This document shows positions 35,958-46,560 of a DNA stretch of 64,000 nt, in pieces (the stretch's first letter is position 1; each line of letters opens with the position of its first letter). The notes below the pieces were generated by a model. The model did no database searches and was not told where the DNA came from. It saw only the letters and a list, made by a program, of their open reading frames with translations. The translations under genes were made by a program, and so were the position numbers. The stretch comes from Spartinivicinus marinus (lineage in GTDB: Bacteria > Pseudomonadota > Gammaproteobacteria > Pseudomonadales > Zooshikellaceae). The DNA lies in NCBI RefSeq assembly GCF_026309355.1, contig NZ_JAPJZK010000001.1, positions 4,298,501 through 4,362,500 of the forward strand. Reading direction: 5' to 3'.

Positions 35958-36110
35958 TGAATCGCTTATATGATTTATTACATGTAAGGGGGTTGAAAAT
36001 AACTGAATTTGCCTTCATCTTTATAAGGACATGAAGGCTTTGTTAGCAAAAAGTATGTTATGAAGGGGTGATCTCACTTCTTTATCAGTGTGCTTTAGGA
36101 GATTAAAACC

Positions 36111-36578
36111 ATGCGCCCCTTACTAATGTTGTTTATTGTTGTCCCCATTGTTGAAATGTTTGTGCTGATTAAAGTGGGGGAAGTGATTGGTGCATGGTTA
36201 ACCATCGGTTTAGTGTTACTAACAGCGGTGATTGGATTGCAGTTGCTGCGTCAGCAAGGCCTGTCAACACTGATGCATGCTCAGCAAAAAATGCAGCAGG
36301 GGCAAATACCAGCAAAGGAAATGGCTGAAGGTATTATACTGGCCGTTGGAGGGGCTTTATTACTCACGCCAGGTTTTGTTACTGATGCCCTTGGCTTTTG
36401 CTGTTTACTCCCTTTTACCCGTCACTGGCTGATTAAGCAGGCAATTAAGAAGGGTTTTAAAGTGCATAATATGCATACTTCAGCTCACTTTACCGCAGAA
36501 GCATCTTCTCATCGCGACCCTCATATTATCGATGGAGAATTTAAGCGAGAAGATGACTGGCATAAACTAAACAAATAA
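36111..36578 (+). CDS. fxsA: FxsA family membrane protein
   Basis: A 155-residue inner-membrane protein with two N-terminal helices (MLFIVVPIVEMFVLIKVGEVIGAWLT region), the LRQQGLSTL loop, and a third helix (LLLTPGFVTDALGFCCLLP), all typical of FxsA. The role is unclear; in E. coli overproduction affects F-exclusion of phage T7. AGGAG lies about nine bases before the ATG. It lies directly upstream of groESL, as in many gammaproteobacteria. Confidence 0.93.
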   Translation: MRPLLMLFIVVPIVEMFVLIKVGEVIGAWLTIGLVLLTAVIGLQLLRQQGLSTLMHAQQKMQQGQIPAKEMAEGIILAVGGALLLTPGFVTDALGFCCLLPFTRHWLIKQAIKKGFKVHNMHTSAHFTAEASSHRDPHIIDGEFKREDDWHKLNK

Positions 36579-36823
36579 CAACGAGTACAAATACTCTATG
36601 GGATAGAGTCAATGGCATAAAGTATTTATATGTCGTACTACATCTGACCACTACTTACTAGTGGGGGCTACCTACTGTAACCATTATCCGTTACCTTCAG
36701 CACTGCTCGTAGGTGATACCTTCATGAGCATTTCAGCGCTATCACACTTAAAAATACTACTTGAGTAGTTAGTCGATTAACTCTCTTGGTAGAAAAAAAT
36801 TTAAAAAAATTTGTTGAAAGGTG

Positions 36824-36849
36824 TTGAAAAGTTTTTGGAGCAACCCCAT
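36824..36849 (+). promoter_or_regulatory. Heat-shock (sigma32) promoter of groESL
   Basis: TTGAAA (36824-36829, within GTTGAAAA) is followed after 14 bp by CCCCAT (36844-36849, CCCCATCTT). This matches the sigma32 pattern CTTGAAA-N13-15-CCCCATNT. It predicts a transcript starting near 36857, with a leader of about 200 bases before groES. The surrounding gap from 36579 holds no gene. Confidence 0.8.
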
Positions 36850-36936
36850 CTTCCTTCACACAAAAGTTTGATGTCAGTCATAGAATGGTCTGCCTTCCAG
36901 TTGTAGGCGTAATCTACTGATGACTGGATCAATTTA

Positions 36937-36964
36937 GCTGCTTTCTTAAGGCTGCTTTCTTAAG
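36937..36964 (+). repeat. 14-bp perfect tandem duplication in the groESL leader
   Basis: GCTGCTTTCTTAAG occurs twice without a gap. It lies inside the predicted untranslated leader between the sigma32 promoter and groES. It may be a slippage product. Confidence 0.8.
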
Positions 36965-37057
36965 GAATGCTGCATAGCAATAAGCTGATTATGCTGTGCT
37001 GATTTATACGATAGTTGAGCAACACTCGGCGAATTGAAAAACATTGGAGAGTGATCA

Positions 37058-37351
37058 ATGAAAATCCGTCCATTACACGATCGCGTTGTCGTACGTCGTC
37101 AAGAAGAAGAAACCACTACTTCTGGCGGCATTGTGTTACCAGGTACTGCTGCTGAAAAGCCTAACCAAGGTGAAGTTGTTGCTATTGGTGAAGGCAGAGT
37201 TTTAGATAACGGCGAAGTACGTCCATTAAGTGTTAAAGTTGGCGACAAGGTCGTTTTTGGTCAGTACGCTGGAAGCAACACAGTAAAAATTGACGGCGAA
37301 GAGCTGATCATCATGAATGAAAGCGAAATTTATGGTGTGTTGGAAGGCTAA
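37058..37351 (+). CDS. groES: Co-chaperonin GroES
   Basis: GroES is the heptameric lid of the GroEL chamber. The 97-residue length is standard, with the starting [14 protein letters not shown], a mobile loop [16 protein letters not shown] and the C-terminal [19 protein letters not shown] lies six bases before the ATG. It is the first gene of the groESL pair, behind a sigma32 promoter, 63 bp before groEL. Confidence 0.99.
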   Translation: MKIRPLHDRVVVRRQEEETTTSGGIVLPGTAAEKPNQGEVVAIGEGRVLDNGEVRPLSVKVGDKVVFGQYAGSNTVKIDGEELIIMNESEIYGVLEG

Positions 37352-37381
37352 GCCTTTTTAATTTATTTCTCGCTTTCTTAA

Positions 37382-39052
<1,671 letters not shown>

Positions 39053-39092
39053 TGCCGGCTGTTTTGCCTCGCTAGCCTCTCTGGTAGCTAAA

Positions 39093-39117
39093 AAAACCCC
39101 TCAACTGAGGGGTTTTT
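39093..39117 (+). terminator. Rho-independent terminator after groEL
   Basis: AAAACCCCTCA and TGAGGGGTTTT form a near-perfect stem with a short loop, followed by T-rich sequence. A-tracts on the other side let it also end the convergent chemoreceptor transcript. Confidence 0.92.
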
Positions 39118-39142
39118 GTTTTGAGGAAACCAAAAAAGATAT

Positions 39143-40768
39143 TTATTGGCCTAGCTTATTAACAATTTTCTCTAGCTCATTGGCCAAGTCTTCTAAGGCT
39201 GCACTGGTTTGAGCGGTTTTTTCTGCTTGATCGCTGTTGGAAGAAGCAATGGTGGTGATTTCATGAATATTTTGAGTGATATCTTCTGCCACTGACGTCT
39301 GCTCTTCTGCTGCAGTGGCAATTTGATGATTCATATCGCGAATTTCTTCAACTGCTTGAGTAATATTTTTTAGCGCAGTGCCTGCCTGGGACACTCTTTC
39401 TACGCCAAGGTCTGTTTGCGTTTTGCCTCGCTCAATGGCTTCAACCGCATGGTGAGCACCTACCTGTACATTTTCAATAATGCCTTGTATTTCAGCGGTT
39501 GATTGTTGAGTACGCTGGGCCAATGTCCTTACTTCATCAGCCACCACAGCAAAGCCCCGACCTTGATCTCCTGCTCTAGCAGCCTCAATTGCTGCATTAA
39601 GTGCTAACAAATTAGTTTGCTCTGCTATACCGCGAATAACGTCTAATACAGTACCAATGCTTTTAGTGTCTTCTTCCAGCTTTTGGATGACCTCTGAAGC
39701 ATTGGCGATTTCCTGCGACATACTTTCAATGGTTTTAATGGTGCCTTCCATTACCGTCATGCTTTCCTGGGCTGATTCATCCGCTTGGCTGGCAGCACTA
39801 GCAGCACCTTGGGCATGCTCTGCCACCTCATTTGCTGTAGCGGTCATTTGATTCATTGCTGTGGCGACTTGATCTGTTCTGGAGTGTTGTTCCTGAATGC
39901 CTTTATTGATTCCAGAAGAAATTTGCACTAGCTCTGAGGAAGAAAAAGATAAACTGCTTAACGCATCTTTTAGGTTGGTCACAGTCGTTTTCAGGGAAAA
40001 TTGAAGCTGGTTGGCTGCACTGGCAAGCCTGCCAAGCTCATCTTCACGATCAAGCTCTAATACGTTAGTAAGTTCACCCTGGCTAACATTGCTGATATGG
40101 TCGATTATTTGTCTGGTTGGTTTTACCAGGAAGTGATGCAACATTAAGCTTAAGGCAACACCAACAATCACTAAAATAACTACCATGGAAGAGGTCGCCA
40201 CTAAACTGACTTTATTACTGTCTGCTTTTGCAGTAGCGGCTTCTTCGGCGGCTATTGTAGATAAACGTGCAGCAGCCTCTTCTAATAATTTTGATGGTTC
40301 TCGATCAACACCACTGACACTTTTATCACCTTTACTGATATCAAATTTGGATTGAACAAAGGTATCTTTTCCTTGGCGGTATTTTTTAGTCATTTCCTGG
40401 TATGTAGTATTGAATTTTTCGAGGGTGTTGAGAGTTTCTTTATCCTTAACATTTTGTTGAAGCGTTGCTAGCATGCCTTTAATTTTTTTTTCTTGATCTT
40501 CAAAACGCCCCCAGTATTTATTGAGTTGGCTAGCATCACTACCGCGAATTAAAACATTTTTCCATTCTTGAACCTGTCGCTTAAACTCAAGGTTAATTTG
40601 AGTAATGGTAAGTGCGTTATTAAATTCTTGATTAAGTAACGTTTGATGTTGATCAACAGTATGACTAAATCTTAGAAAACCCCATTCGGAAACAGCAAAT
40701 ATTAGGATAAGCCCCACAATAAATAATGAGAAAATTTTGACTACCAAGCTTTGCTTTAGCCACTCCAT
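39143..40768 (-). CDS. Methyl-accepting chemotaxis protein
   Basis: A 541-residue chemoreceptor: first transmembrane helix (about 8-30), a four-helix-bundle-like periplasmic sensor (about 35-190), second helix (about 193-213), a HAMP domain, and a long cytosolic signalling coiled coil. The conserved hairpin tip is clear, [22 protein letters not shown] (in two parts) with [13 protein letters not shown]. It signals through CheA/CheW. The ligand is unknown. It ends next to the groEL terminator and its upstream gap contains a 178-bp palindromic element. Confidence 0.93.
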   Translation of the reverse strand: MEWLKQSLVVKIFSLFIVGLILIFAVSEWGFLRFSHTVDQHQTLLNQEFNNALTITQINLEFKRQVQEWKNVLIRGSDASQLNKYWGRFEDQEKKIKGMLATLQQNVKDKETLNTLEKFNTTYQEMTKKYRQGKDTFVQSKFDISKGDKSVSGVDREPSKLLEEAAARLSTIAAEEAATAKADSNKVSLVATSSMVVILVIVGVALSLMLHHFLVKPTRQIIDHISNVSQGELTNVLELDREDELGRLASAANQLQFSLKTTVTNLKDALSSLSFSSSELVQISSGINKGIQEQHSRTDQVATAMNQMTATANEVAEHAQGAASAASQADESAQESMTVMEGTIKTIESMSQEIANASEVIQKLEEDTKSIGTVLDVIRGIAEQTNLLALNAAIEAARAGDQGRGFAVVADEVRTLAQRTQQSTAEIQGIIENVQVGAHHAVEAIERGKTQTDLGVERVSQAGTALKNITQAVEEIRDMNHQIATAAEEQTSVAEDITQNIHEITTIASSNSDQAEKTAQTSAALEDLANELEKIVNKLGQ

Positions 40769-40890
40769 TACAACACCTCAATAGCTAAACGCTTCTTTCC
40801 GACAGAGTGAATCACTAAGTTGCTAACAGGTTTAAGTGTAGATGAAAGCTGACGTTTTTTTACAATTGAGTGACTAAAATTTAGCACCTA

Positions 40891-41068
40891 GTGAGGCTGT
40901 CGCAAAACTTAGAGGATATGGAGTGGCAGGGTGTTCTGTAGCTGAGACAGGGATGTCGCTTTAGCTCTTAATGGGCTATGGAAGGCCCTTCAAGAGCGGC
41001 AAAAGAATACCCTGTTATTCTATATCGGACACTAGACTTATTTTCAACCCCCTTTTGCGACACCTCAG
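40891..41068. repeat. 178-bp TA-flanked palindromic element, copy A
   Basis: Inverted ends GTGAGGCTGTCGCAAAA (left) and TTTTGCGACACCTCAG (right) are each next to TA (40889-40890 and 41069-41070). The interior has a second inverted pair, GATATGGAGTGGCAGGG against CCCTGTTATTCTATATC, and a central hairpin GCTCTT..AAGAGC. A related copy lies at 44831-45002, about 85% identical by eye over the 133-bp core. It has no coding capacity. It occupies most of the 321-bp gap between the chemoreceptor and the DUF1513 gene. Confidence 0.75.
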
Positions 41069-41089
41069 TAGGGAAGGAGGCATTTAGTA

Positions 41090-42196
41090 TCAGATAGTTG
41101 CAAGTGCCAAGTGGTTGTCCCAAGCGATATCTGCAAAACGTTGTTGAGTCATTGGTGTCATTGAGCCTTGGTGGCATTTTATTGTATGCAAGTGCCCAAG
41201 TCCGGTCGTAATAGCACAGTGATTTTTGCTTATTGCAACTGCCCCAGCAGCATCTGCCACATTAAGGATGCTGCCTAACTTGCCAGTGCTCAGCTGCCAG
41301 CTCATTATCTGATTAGCTCGAGGACAAGTAATAACGACAGTATCAGCATGATCAAGAATACAGACGCTAGCCGTATATTGGTTCATTTGCAGCCAGGCTA
41401 GTTCATCTCCAGCAAGTGGGGTTAGGGGGCGACCTTGAGCAAACTGGCTAGCAACTAAAGGCTCAATATCTGACTGGTCACCCTGATATTGCATACCCGC
41501 AACGACCTGGCCTTGTTGAGAAATAGCTAAATGACGGATACTCAGTTGGTGATGAACAAAGGATTGTTGATCAACCAGTTTGCCTGTTTCAATGCTGATA
41601 TGACTCAAGTTGGGGGTCATACTATCCAGGTTGAGCTTTTTCCTACCACTGTTCGGGTGAGTTAATATGCCTCCATTCGCGACCACCAGCGTTTGTCCAT
41701 CGGGATGTAGCACTATCTCATGGGGGCCAATACCACCACTGGCTATTTCATCTAGGCGAGTAAAATCCTGGGTATCATAAATACCAATAACGCCAGTGCC
41801 ATGTTGCCAATTATTTTCTGTGCAATATAGCTGTTTGCCATCCCGGCTAAATGTGCCGTGCCCGTAAAAGTGCCGTTTAGCAGCTGCTTTTATAGTGGTG
41901 AGTAATTTACCCTGTTGCCAGTCAATAATGTGTATCTGCTGGCCTGGTCGACGGTCAAACACAGCTGCGAGTGGTTGACTAGGGTGACAGCTGACTGCAT
42001 GGGCTCTGGCTGGTAAAGGTAGTTGCCATAGTGGTTTGTTAGCTGTTGTTGAAAAAGCAGCAATGCCGTATTGGCCTGTTTGATTCTTATAAGCACTCAT
42101 TAAGAGTGGGGGAGAAGCCTGCGCCCAATTAAGCTGGCTGACGGCTAAGCCGGTACTGCCAGCAACAAGGCTGACCAGAAACTGTCGCCGATTCAT
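41090..42196 (-). CDS. DUF1513 protein, Tat-exported, of an imelysin iron operon
   Basis: A 368-residue protein with a twin-arginine signal (MNRRQFLVSLVAGSTGLAVS) and a WD40/beta-propeller-like DUF1513 body with repeated strands such as GHGTFSRDGKQLYCTEN and GPHEIVLHPDGQTLVVANGG. Proteins of this family are encoded with imelysins and a di-haem oxidoreductase in Fur-regulated operons, for example PA4370-PA4373 from memory. The exact role in periplasmic iron handling is unknown. I chose ATG 42196: GGAG lies nine bases upstream within the end of the preceding gene and it begins with the twin arginines. Confidence 0.85.
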   Translation of the reverse strand: MNRRQFLVSLVAGSTGLAVSQLNWAQASPPLLMSAYKNQTGQYGIAAFSTTANKPLWQLPLPARAHAVSCHPSQPLAAVFDRRPGQQIHIIDWQQGKLLTTIKAAAKRHFYGHGTFSRDGKQLYCTENNWQHGTGVIGIYDTQDFTRLDEIASGGIGPHEIVLHPDGQTLVVANGGILTHPNSGRKKLNLDSMTPNLSHISIETGKLVDQQSFVHHQLSIRHLAISQQGQVVAGMQYQGDQSDIEPLVASQFAQGRPLTPLAGDELAWLQMNQYTASVCILDHADTVVITCPRANQIMSWQLSTGKLGSILNVADAAGAVAISKNHCAITTGLGHLHTIKCHQGSMTPMTQQRFADIAWDNHLALATI

Positions 42197-42200
42197 GTCA

Positions 42201-43283
42201 TTAATCTCCATCATTAGCGTTAAAACTAATGATTACCCCTAACTTGTCGGGTAATTGTTGGCTGAATAGCTGTTTTAATTGCTTTAAGCTTTGGGCCAGT
42301 TGAGTTGTTTGCTCTAATTGCTGGTGTTTTAATAAAACAAAAAGTGACTGTTTAAATTGACCAAGCAGTTTAAAGGTAAAGTTAAATTGTTGATCGATTT
42401 TCTCTGCTAATAAATTGCCTTGTTTTTTCTCTAATAGCAGAGGTTTTAGTTGAACCTGATAAAGTTGTTTGATGCTAATCAAATTGTGTTTAATATTTTC
42501 GATTGAATGCTGACTACGCCAGGACTCTGAAAAATAAGGATTGGCTTTTTGTTTGCCAAGTGGCATAACCAGCTTTTTATGGCTACGTTCAATAAGCGTA
42601 GCCATGCCATTAAGCAGCTGGCTGATACTCTCTTCGACAGTTGGTTTATTAGTAGCAGTTTCAGTTTGCCAGCTTTTTTCAAGCTGCTGAGCATTTGCAA
42701 ATAAATTAGCACTGATACTGGCCAGCATTTGGCAGCGTTGGGGATTGTTAATGACCTGTTGAGTAGTCTTAAGCTGAGGATCAAACAACAAGTACTCAGC
42801 AGCACTTAACCCTTGTACCAACACACTGGATGTTTTAACTGTTTCTGTAGCAATTGTACTCGGTTGAGAGTGAGCTGCTAAAAAACCTTCTACTTTTCGC
42901 TTGATCAGGTTTTTTTTATCAGGCCAGAACTGAAACCGCCAAGCCATATTACCCTGTTGTACTGGACCAAAATTAATCACTTCGGCAATCATCCAGCTAT
43001 TCATCAACTGTCGCCAGTGATTTTGTACAACGGTGAACTTTGCTGTAGAAGGTGATTGGCATAGTTCTAAAGATGACTGCTGGAAGTAACGGGCTGCGTT
43101 GGTCAGTTGCTGATAAAACCCTGACACTTGTTGATGTACACTTAGTGCTGCTGGAGGTGGTGAATCGGCCGAAGCCACATTGCTCAGCCAGTAGCTGTTA
43201 CTAGCGGCAATGAGCAATGTTGTTAGGAGTGTTGTTAGGAGGTAGGTTTTATTTAAGATAGTGGAAAGTTGCTTAAAGTTCAT
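42201..43283 (-). CDS. Imelysin family periplasmic protein (second copy)
   Basis: A 360-residue exported protein with an N-terminal signal or anchor (residues about 12-38) and an imelysin-type helical domain: NHWRQLMNSWMIAEVINFGP and GLSAAEYLLFD resemble the family's W-x-x-A-x-x-W and G-x-x-x-x-E-x-L-L motifs. Imelysins are implicated in iron uptake with metal-binding residues, though peptidase activity is claimed for some. The canonical GxHxxE motif is changed to GLSAAEYLLF, so metal binding may differ. It lies between the di-haem gene and DUF1513. Confidence 0.82.
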   Translation of the reverse strand: MNFKQLSTILNKTYLLTTLLTTLLIAASNSYWLSNVASADSPPPAALSVHQQVSGFYQQLTNAARYFQQSSLELCQSPSTAKFTVVQNHWRQLMNSWMIAEVINFGPVQQGNMAWRFQFWPDKKNLIKRKVEGFLAAHSQPSTIATETVKTSSVLVQGLSAAEYLLFDPQLKTTQQVINNPQRCQMLASISANLFANAQQLEKSWQTETATNKPTVEESISQLLNGMATLIERSHKKLVMPLGKQKANPYFSESWRSQHSIENIKHNLISIKQLYQVQLKPLLLEKKQGNLLAEKIDQQFNFTFKLLGQFKQSLFVLLKHQQLEQTTQLAQSLKQLKQLFSQQLPDKLGVIISFNANDGD

Positions 43284-43299
43284 GTCGGCATCTTAAAAA

Positions 43300-44721
43300 T
43301 CACAGTGAATTGAGAAAGGCTAGTAAAGCTTGGCGGTCTTGTTTAGCCATGTTGAGGACACGTTGTTTCGCTGCTTCTGCTTCACCGCCATGCCAAAGAA
43401 TGGCTTCCATTAGATTGCGGGCGCGTCCATCATGAAGCAAGTAGGTGTGGCCATTGACTTGTTGGATAAGTCCAATACCCCACAAGGGTGCAGTTCGCCA
43501 CTCTTTGCCATTGGCCAGAAACTCAGGACGATTATCGGCAAGCCCCTCGCCCATATCGTGTACTAACAAGTCGGTATAGGGGTGAATAACTTGATTGGAC
43601 TGCTCAGGCTGTTCTTTAAGTGTGGGCGTTTTAAACTGAGTGATATGACAGTTGTCGCATTGGGCTTGTTGAAATAGTTTTTCACCTTGTTGTACCTGAG
43701 GATCATCCAGGTTACGACGAGCAGGGACCGCTAGGTTTTGTGTGTAAAACTCCACAAATTTAAGAATTTTATCTTCTACTTCTGGGTTACCGCCAGTTGC
43801 TGCCTTTTGACAAGCTGCTTGTTTAGGGGTGCAATCAGTGGCTGGAAATAAGTTGGAAGTAATCCCAATATCACCATTAAAAGCAGCAGCATTTTGTTGC
43901 ATTAAGGATGGCTGGCCTGCTTTCCAGCCAAACCGGCCTAAGGTTGTTTGCTGTTTAGTTTTATCCCAGACCTGGTTGGCTTTGCCTGAAATACCATCGT
44001 TATTACGATCATCGGGGTCAGCATTGACTAAAATGTCTGTTTCAGCGATGGCTTCTAATAAGCCTAAACCAATCATTGGGGGAGCTACTCGGACAGAGAA
44101 CAATGCGTCTTTTTGCATGGGACCATAATTAAGCCCAGTTATGGTTAAGTTAGGTTTTCGTAGCGTGACAGTTTCTCCATCGGCAAACTTAACAGTAATG
44201 GGTGTATATTTAATATTCACCTTACCTTCTTCTGGTACCCCTGGTACCCCAAAATCTTGTAGTTGGCCACCGTAGGTTGGCTCGGGTATGATTCCTGAAT
44301 AAACCCGCTGTTGTTTTTCTTCTGAGGTTTTAGCTGGCACGCTTAATCTGACTAGTAAGGAGACCGCATTATCGCTTGGGCTTTCTGGTGGGTGACCGCG
44401 CCCATCTTTGATATGACAGTTCTGACAGCCATTCGTATTAAAAACAGGGCCCAAACCGTCACGTGCCGTTGTTGTTGCAGGAGCTATGACCCAAGGGTTG
44501 CGAAAAAAACTGTTGCCAACGCTAAAATCTAGCTTACGACTTAATGGCATGTTGGCTGAAGGAAGGGAGAAAGCATTATGTGTGGTATTAAATACAGTGG
44601 CAGCACCGCCAGAGAGTGCTTTGGTTTTTTGTGCTTCAGTGGGTTCATTGCCTGCAAATACCGGTAATACAAAAAAACAGGCAACTACTGTTGTGGGTCG
44701 TTTCCCCATAGGCTTAATCAT
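43300..44721 (-). CDS. Di-haem oxidoreductase (thiol oxidoreductase-like)
   Basis: A periplasmic c-type cytochrome of 473 residues with a signal peptide (MIKPMGKRPTTVVACFFVLPVFA) and two haem-attachment motifs, CQNCH in NGCQNCHIKDGRG and CDNCH in QAQCDNCHITQF. Length and the C-terminal APLWGIG and HDGRARNLMEAILWHGGEA fit the DHOR family seen with imelysins. It may oxidise or reduce iron or thiols; substrate unknown. ATG 44721 is preferred over one 48 bp upstream: AGGAAG stands just before it and a signal peptide follows at once. A structured repeat lies between it and the upstream imelysin gene. Confidence 0.88.
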   Translation of the reverse strand: MIKPMGKRPTTVVACFFVLPVFAGNEPTEAQKTKALSGGAATVFNTTHNAFSLPSANMPLSRKLDFSVGNSFFRNPWVIAPATTTARDGLGPVFNTNGCQNCHIKDGRGHPPESPSDNAVSLLVRLSVPAKTSEEKQQRVYSGIIPEPTYGGQLQDFGVPGVPEEGKVNIKYTPITVKFADGETVTLRKPNLTITGLNYGPMQKDALFSVRVAPPMIGLGLLEAIAETDILVNADPDDRNNDGISGKANQVWDKTKQQTTLGRFGWKAGQPSLMQQNAAAFNGDIGITSNLFPATDCTPKQAACQKAATGGNPEVEDKILKFVEFYTQNLAVPARRNLDDPQVQQGEKLFQQAQCDNCHITQFKTPTLKEQPEQSNQVIHPYTDLLVHDMGEGLADNRPEFLANGKEWRTAPLWGIGLIQQVNGHTYLLHDGRARNLMEAILWHGGEAEAAKQRVLNMAKQDRQALLAFLNSL

Positions 44722-44830
44722 CAAAAACTTCCTAAAAATAAAACAGGATAATGGTGTATGTCGTAACAACGCCTATGAGTGCGTTTTATGTTCTATATTT
44801 ACGTTATTATGTTTTTTTAGATACTATCTA

Positions 44831-45002
44831 GCAGGTTATCGTAAAAATAAGTGGATATGGAGTGACAGGGGATTCTGTAGCTGCGACATGGCAGTCGCTT
44901 TAGCGCTTGATGGGCCATGGAGGCCCTTCAAGCGCGGAGGAAGAATTGCCTGTTATTCCATATCGGACATAGACTTATTTTCAATATCCTTTCGAGAGAG
45001 TC
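44831..45002. repeat. ~172-bp TA-flanked palindromic element, copy B
   Basis: A diverged copy of the element at 40891-41068, on the same strand. The core GGATATGGAGTGACAGGG...ATTCCATATCGGACATAG matches well; the outer ends are worn but alignable (GCAGGTTATCGTAAAA left, CTCTCTCGAAAGG complement right), each next to TA. The central hairpin GCGCTTGA-T-GGGCC-ATGGA-GGCCC-T-TCAAGCGC is nearly perfect. The 8-bp GATACTAT occurs just outside both ends (44820-44827, 45009-45016). It lies inside an operon, between the imelysin and di-haem genes. Confidence 0.72.
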
Positions 45003-45031
45003 TAACAGGATACTATGTAAGTAATTATCAA

Positions 45032-46354
45032 TTAATTAAACTCATGATCTGCGGTATCAGGGCTTAGATTACTAACACCGATTAAAACAGCAGCCATTTC
45101 AATTGCAGCGGTTTCTGCCACTAACGCTTTAATTGCATTTTGTGGAATTTGATTCGCTTTTTTGTTATTGGAAGCAATTAACTGATCAAATGCGACGCCC
45201 TTTTTAGCTGAATCAACCATAGCCTGAAGAGCTTGCTCTGTTTTATTAAATGAGCTGGCAATGGTTTTTGCTTTATTAGCATCTTTTTGTTTAACTAAGT
45301 CAGCCAGGCTTGGGCCTGATAATACAGAGCCATCAACTCGCTTGTATTCGCCGAAATAAATATTTTTAACCCCCTTACCATTGTAATAGTGAGAGTAATG
45401 CGTGTTATCACTGAAACAGTCGTGTTCATCTTCTGGAGAGTTAGCTTCCAATGCGACTTTAATTCTTTCGCCTGCTAATTCACCTAGTGCTAAGCTGCCC
45501 ATCCCAAACAGCATTTTACGTAAGCCATCTTCTGGTTTTTCACTCAGCAGCTGTTGGCGATAATTATTGGCAACAGTTGGTGACCACTGTTTAACCATTT
45601 CTTCTAAGTCGTTGATCAATAGTTCAGCCGCTGCTTTCAGATAAGCGGCACGACGTTCACAACTTCCGTTGGTACAGGCTTTACCTGCTGCATAATCAGT
45701 GGCGGGGCGTTTACCTGCACCAGGGTTAGTGCCGTTTAAATCTTGACCCCATAATAAAAATTCAATGGCGTGGTAACCACTGGCTACGTTAGCTTCTGAA
45801 CCACCTAGTTCATTTAAGTCGGCCAATAATTTAGGTGTTAATTTACTTACATCTAATGAATTATTACCTAACTTCAGGGTAGTGTTAGCAATGATATTGG
45901 CTTTGGCTCCTTCATTACCTAATTCATGCTCATAACTGGCATCAACATAATCAATTAAGCCTTCATCTAGTGGCCATGCATTTACTTGGCCTTCCCAGTC
46001 GTCAACGATGGCATTACCAAAACGAAATACTTCAGTTTGCTGATAGGGAACTCTTGCTGCAATCCAGGCTTCTTTAGCTTTAGCTAGGTTGGCTTCAGTA
46101 GGAGCTTGAAGGAATGCTTCAATGGTTTTTTGTAAAGCTTTAGCTGTCGTTAAGCCATCGGAATAATTAGCATAGGCGATATCTGCGTAATGTTTAACCA
46201 CAGCAGCTGGTGTTACTTGAGTGTTAGCTACCGCTGATGATGATACAGTTGATACGGCAGTTGTCTGCGTTTGTTCAGCACCAGCGTAACTAACCAGAGC
46301 CATGCTGGCAAAAGCACAAGCGAATAAATTTCGAGTAAAACCTGTTGATTGCAT
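45032..46354 (-). CDS. Imelysin family iron-regulated periplasmic protein
   Basis: A 440-residue exported protein with signal peptide (MQSTGFTRNLFACAFASMALVSYAGA) and two imelysin repeats. The conserved GYHAIEFLLWGQDLNG (GxHxxE motif) is intact, together with PYQQTEVFRFGNAIVDDWEGQVNAWPLD. The family includes P. aeruginosa IcmP and iron-regulated IrpA-type proteins; metal binding in the periplasm is likely. It is the first gene of the operon, with a Fur box upstream. Two ATGs (46360 and 46354) are near each other; the second has AGGAG at nine bases and is preferred. Confidence 0.92.
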   Translation of the reverse strand: MQSTGFTRNLFACAFASMALVSYAGAEQTQTTAVSTVSSSAVANTQVTPAAVVKHYADIAYANYSDGLTTAKALQKTIEAFLQAPTEANLAKAKEAWIAARVPYQQTEVFRFGNAIVDDWEGQVNAWPLDEGLIDYVDASYEHELGNEGAKANIIANTTLKLGNNSLDVSKLTPKLLADLNELGGSEANVASGYHAIEFLLWGQDLNGTNPGAGKRPATDYAAGKACTNGSCERRAAYLKAAAELLINDLEEMVKQWSPTVANNYRQQLLSEKPEDGLRKMLFGMGSLALGELAGERIKVALEANSPEDEHDCFSDNTHYSHYYNGKGVKNIYFGEYKRVDGSVLSGPSLADLVKQKDANKAKTIASSFNKTEQALQAMVDSAKKGVAFDQLIASNNKKANQIPQNAIKALVAETAAIEMAAVLIGVSNLSPDTADHEFN

Positions 46355-46399
46355 TGACATCCACTCCTAACGCTTATCTTAGTAATAAGATTGGAGAGT

Positions 46400-46418
46400 A
46401 TAATGATAATGTTTATCG
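46400..46418. promoter_or_regulatory. Fur box upstream of the imelysin operon
   Basis: ATAATGATAATGTTTATCG matches the Fur consensus well, with AATGATAAT exact. On the minus strand a -10-like TATACT follows right after it, so Fur would cover the promoter. The start of the imelysin gene is about 45 bp downstream. Confidence 0.82.
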
Positions 46419-46560
46419 TTTAAAAGTAAGAAATGACTTTACTGTAATTGGTTAACAATATCTTATTGGATAATAAATAAAGTGTTGTTTATTACTAGGT
46501 GTTTTACTGATGAGGTGTTTTTAGCAAAAAAAGTCTAATGAGGGTTGGCTTCAATGTGGG

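Noticed and set aside
44486-45067. A 193-codon plus-strand frame over the di-haem gene start and repeat copy B
   Set aside because: It is antisense to a well-supported gene and crosses the non-coding repeat; the protein resembles nothing.
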